Assembly: GCF_902459725.1 (NCBI RefSeq)
Contig: NZ_CABPSH010000001.1
Coordinates: forward strand, 558,001 to 622,000
Direction of reading: 5' to 3'
Source of the DNA: Pandoraea eparura
Lineage (GTDB): Bacteria; Pseudomonadota; Gammaproteobacteria; Burkholderiales; Burkholderiaceae
Length of the DNA stretch: 64,000 nucleotides
The notes under the pieces are model-generated. The model was not told where the DNA came from. It saw only the letters and a list, made by a program, of their open reading frames with translations, and searched no databases. Positions 62,661-64,000 of the stretch are shown one piece after another. How positions within the stretch are numbered: position 1 is the stretch's first letter; each line of letters begins with the position of its first letter. The position numbers and the translations under genes were made by a program.

Positions 62661-62674
62661 CCTGGCATATCAGG
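62661..62674. promoter_or_regulatory. Candidate LysR site in the divergent gap
   Basis: CCTG (62661-62664) and CAGG (62671-62674) are inverted arms around GCATAT, with ATAC...GAAT flanks that extend the symmetry weakly. It lies in the 106-base gap between the two divergent starts, closer to the regulator. Confidence 0.35.
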
Positions 62675-62759
62675 AATTCATTTCCAATATACCGTGCACG
62701 GGCCTAATCTGCATTCATCCACTGAAACCTATGTGCCCGATGGCAACGGAGTTTGAAAA

Positions 62760-63536
62760 ATGAATGTGTTGATCGTTTATGCCCACCCGCAACCGCGCTC
62801 GCTCAACGGCGCGTTGCGCGACTTTGCCGTGCAGCGACTGGAAGCGTCGGGACACCACGTACAGGTGTCGGATCTGTACGCAATGCAATGGAAGAGCACC
62901 ATCGACGAGGCCGACGCCCCGGCACGCAACGCGAGCGAGCCATTTCATGCATCGCTCGACTCGAAGCGTGCCTTCGCGAGTGGCACGCAGAGCGCCGACA
63001 TCGCCCGCGAGCAGGCAAAGCTGCGCTGGGCCGACACCGTGATTCTGCAATTCCCGCTCTGGTGGTTTTCGATGCCCGCGATCATGAAGGGATGGTTTGA
63101 TCGCGTATATGCCTACGGCTTCGCCTATGGCGTAGGCGAGCACTCGGACACGCACTGGGGTGACCGCTATGGCGAAGGGTCGATGGCGCGCAAGCGCGCG
63201 ATGCTTGTCGTGACGACGGGCGGCTGGGACTCGCATTACAGCGCGCGTGGCATCAACGGTCCCATCGACGACGTGCTGTTCCCGATTCAGCACGGCATGT
63301 TGTTCTACCCGGGCTTCGACGTGCTGCCGCCCTATGTCGCCTTCCGCACGGGCCGCGTCGACGGCGAGCGCTTCGCGCAGATCCAGCGCGAGCTGGGAGA
63401 GCGCCTCGACACGCTGGCCACCACGGCGCCGATTCCGTATCGTCGGCAGAATCATGGCGCGTACGATATTCCGGCGCTCACGCTCAAGGACGACGTGGCC
63501 ACCGGACAGATTGGCTTTGCCGCGCATATCGACTGA
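62760..63536 (+). CDS. NAD(P)H-dependent oxidoreductase (flavodoxin-like fold, quinone reductase type)
   Basis: 258 residues. The flavodoxin-like_2 fold shows MNVLIVYAHPQPRSLNGAL (FMN site), VILQFPLWWFSMPAIMKGWF, FAYGVGEHSD and AMLVVTTGGWDSHYSARGI. Members (MdaB, NQO1-like) reduce quinones or electrophiles by two electrons using FAD or FMN. It is divergent from a NodD-like LysR gene, a common arrangement for inducible quinone reductases. KefF at 47121 belongs to the same superfamily. Confidence 0.9.
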   Translation: MNVLIVYAHPQPRSLNGALRDFAVQRLEASGHHVQVSDLYAMQWKSTIDEADAPARNASEPFHASLDSKRAFASGTQSADIAREQAKLRWADTVILQFPLWWFSMPAIMKGWFDRVYAYGFAYGVGEHSDTHWGDRYGEGSMARKRAMLVVTTGGWDSHYSARGINGPIDDVLFPIQHGMLFYPGFDVLPPYVAFRTGRVDGERFAQIQRELGERLDTLATTAPIPYRRQNHGAYDIPALTLKDDVATGQIGFAAHID

Positions 63537-63722
63537 GCGGTCTCGCCGCCGGATGCCTCAGGCGGTGGGCGCCCGGCGGCACAAAGCATTGCGCTACGTG
63601 AGGAACACGCGTATAAGTGACAAACCGACGTTCAAGTCTGGCGCCTGTCCCCACCGCGCCACTCGTGAAATCTGCGCTGGCATTCATGGCCCGCAGTGAT
63701 TCACTCAATGTCAGGAGCACGA

Positions 63723-63917
63723 ATGCTCACCCTGTCGAAGCAGGCCATCCTGGCTGCCATTTATCGCGTCATCCGCAATGACGACGACCTTCCTTCGGAT
63801 GCCATCATTAACGCGTTGCTCGCGCGAGAGCTGGTTTGCCGAGTGGGGGAACGCCTGGAATTGACCCCGTACGGCAGATCCTACTGCCGATCCGCCTACG
63901 TTCCTGCCTGGTGCTGA
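63723..63917 (+). CDS. Small protein of unknown function (64 residues)
   Basis: 64 residues from ATG 63723, with AGGAG five bases upstream, a convincing ribosome site. The sequence (MLTLSKQAILAAIYRVIRN, LARELVCRVGERLELTPYG) reads as a small alpha-helical protein with a winged-helix-like ending (LELTPYGRSY). Three cysteines. No recognised family. It stands 186 bases after the oxidoreductase gene; the last 83 bases of the window show nothing further. Confidence 0.6.
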   Translation: MLTLSKQAILAAIYRVIRNDDDLPSDAIINALLARELVCRVGERLELTPYGRSYCRSAYVPAWC

Positions 63918-64000
63918 CCGAACGTCGGCGCCGCCGACGTCTCGTCGCCGCAGCCGCACGTCACGACCTGCCACGCATCGGCATGTCGGCGTAAGAACGG

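Noticed and set aside
1-64000. Mobile elements, phage genes, tRNA or rRNA genes
   Set aside because: No transposase, integrase, phage structural gene, cloverleaf-like or rRNA sequence was recognised on either strand.

Overview
The window is GC-rich, almost fully coding chromosomal DNA. Gene content (glc operon, opgGH, kefFC, yfiRNB, mmsAB, DUF4148 protein, many LysR regulators) and protein sequence character point to a betaproteobacterium of the Burkholderiaceae; Pandoraea or a close relative is my best guess, from general resemblance only. I see no insertion sequence, prophage, CRISPR array, tRNA or rRNA gene.

Layout. 1-2467: 3' end of glcD, then glcE and glcF (glycolate oxidase). 2506-4999: a perfect 12-bp dyad and promoter, DoxX membrane protein, DODA-type dioxygenase and a LysR regulator. 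5144-9966: CNNM/CBS membrane protein, YcgR-type PilZ protein, LysE exporter, cold-shock gene with a consensus promoter, long leader and terminator, and a LysM/M23 lipoprotein. 10084-14393: opgG-opgH, with a 9-bp-period repeat inside opgH. 14794-15783: a secreted alpha/beta hydrolase. 16044-21345: a translationally coupled operon (DUF3311 protein, sodium:solute symporter, cytosine-deaminase-like amidohydrolase, CynX-type transporter) divergent from a GntR/FCD regulator, with GntR-like operators between. 21554-22855: a MurA homologue with all catalytic residues. 23052-26811: a 28-bp perfect palindrome, then an AraC-output response regulator coupled to a 7TM-DISM hybrid kinase. 26897-30131: MHS-type transporter, a small alpha/beta-barrel-like protein and a LysR regulator. 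30533-33502: two unknown small proteins, an O-antigen-ligase-like protein and a family 2 glycosyltransferase. 33604-37388: small membrane protein, YeiH-type transporter, HCCA isomerase and SGNH hydrolase.

37535-42357 is a cyclic-di-GMP island: a complete yfiR-yfiN-yfiB set on the minus strand, divergent from a PAS-GGDEF-EAL protein whose GGDEF site is degenerate and whose start is coupled to a 16-codon upstream reading frame. 42503-46474: glutathione-dependent formaldehyde dehydrogenase, an SH3b/Pro-Gly-rich secreted protein and an APC amino-acid transporter with a long leader. 47121-49822: kefF-kefC. 49961-52892: DUF4148 protein, ArsR regulator plus tandem-SRPBCC protein (probably read from a leaderless mRNA), and a bestrophin-like channel. 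53118-58191: mmsB, mmsA, a LivK-type binding protein and a divergent LysR regulator. 58198-63917: LysR/MFS pair, arylamine N-acetyltransferase, LysR/NAD(P)H oxidoreductase pair and an unknown small protein.

A striking feature outside the genes is the abundance of short tandem arrays: three heptanucleotide arrays (14676, 30245, 49825), one octanucleotide array (44460), one degenerate 10-12-bp array (35141), and a 9-bp pattern found both in an intergenic gap (3982) and inside opgH (12439). Gaps over 300 bases are described in the entries that lie in them.
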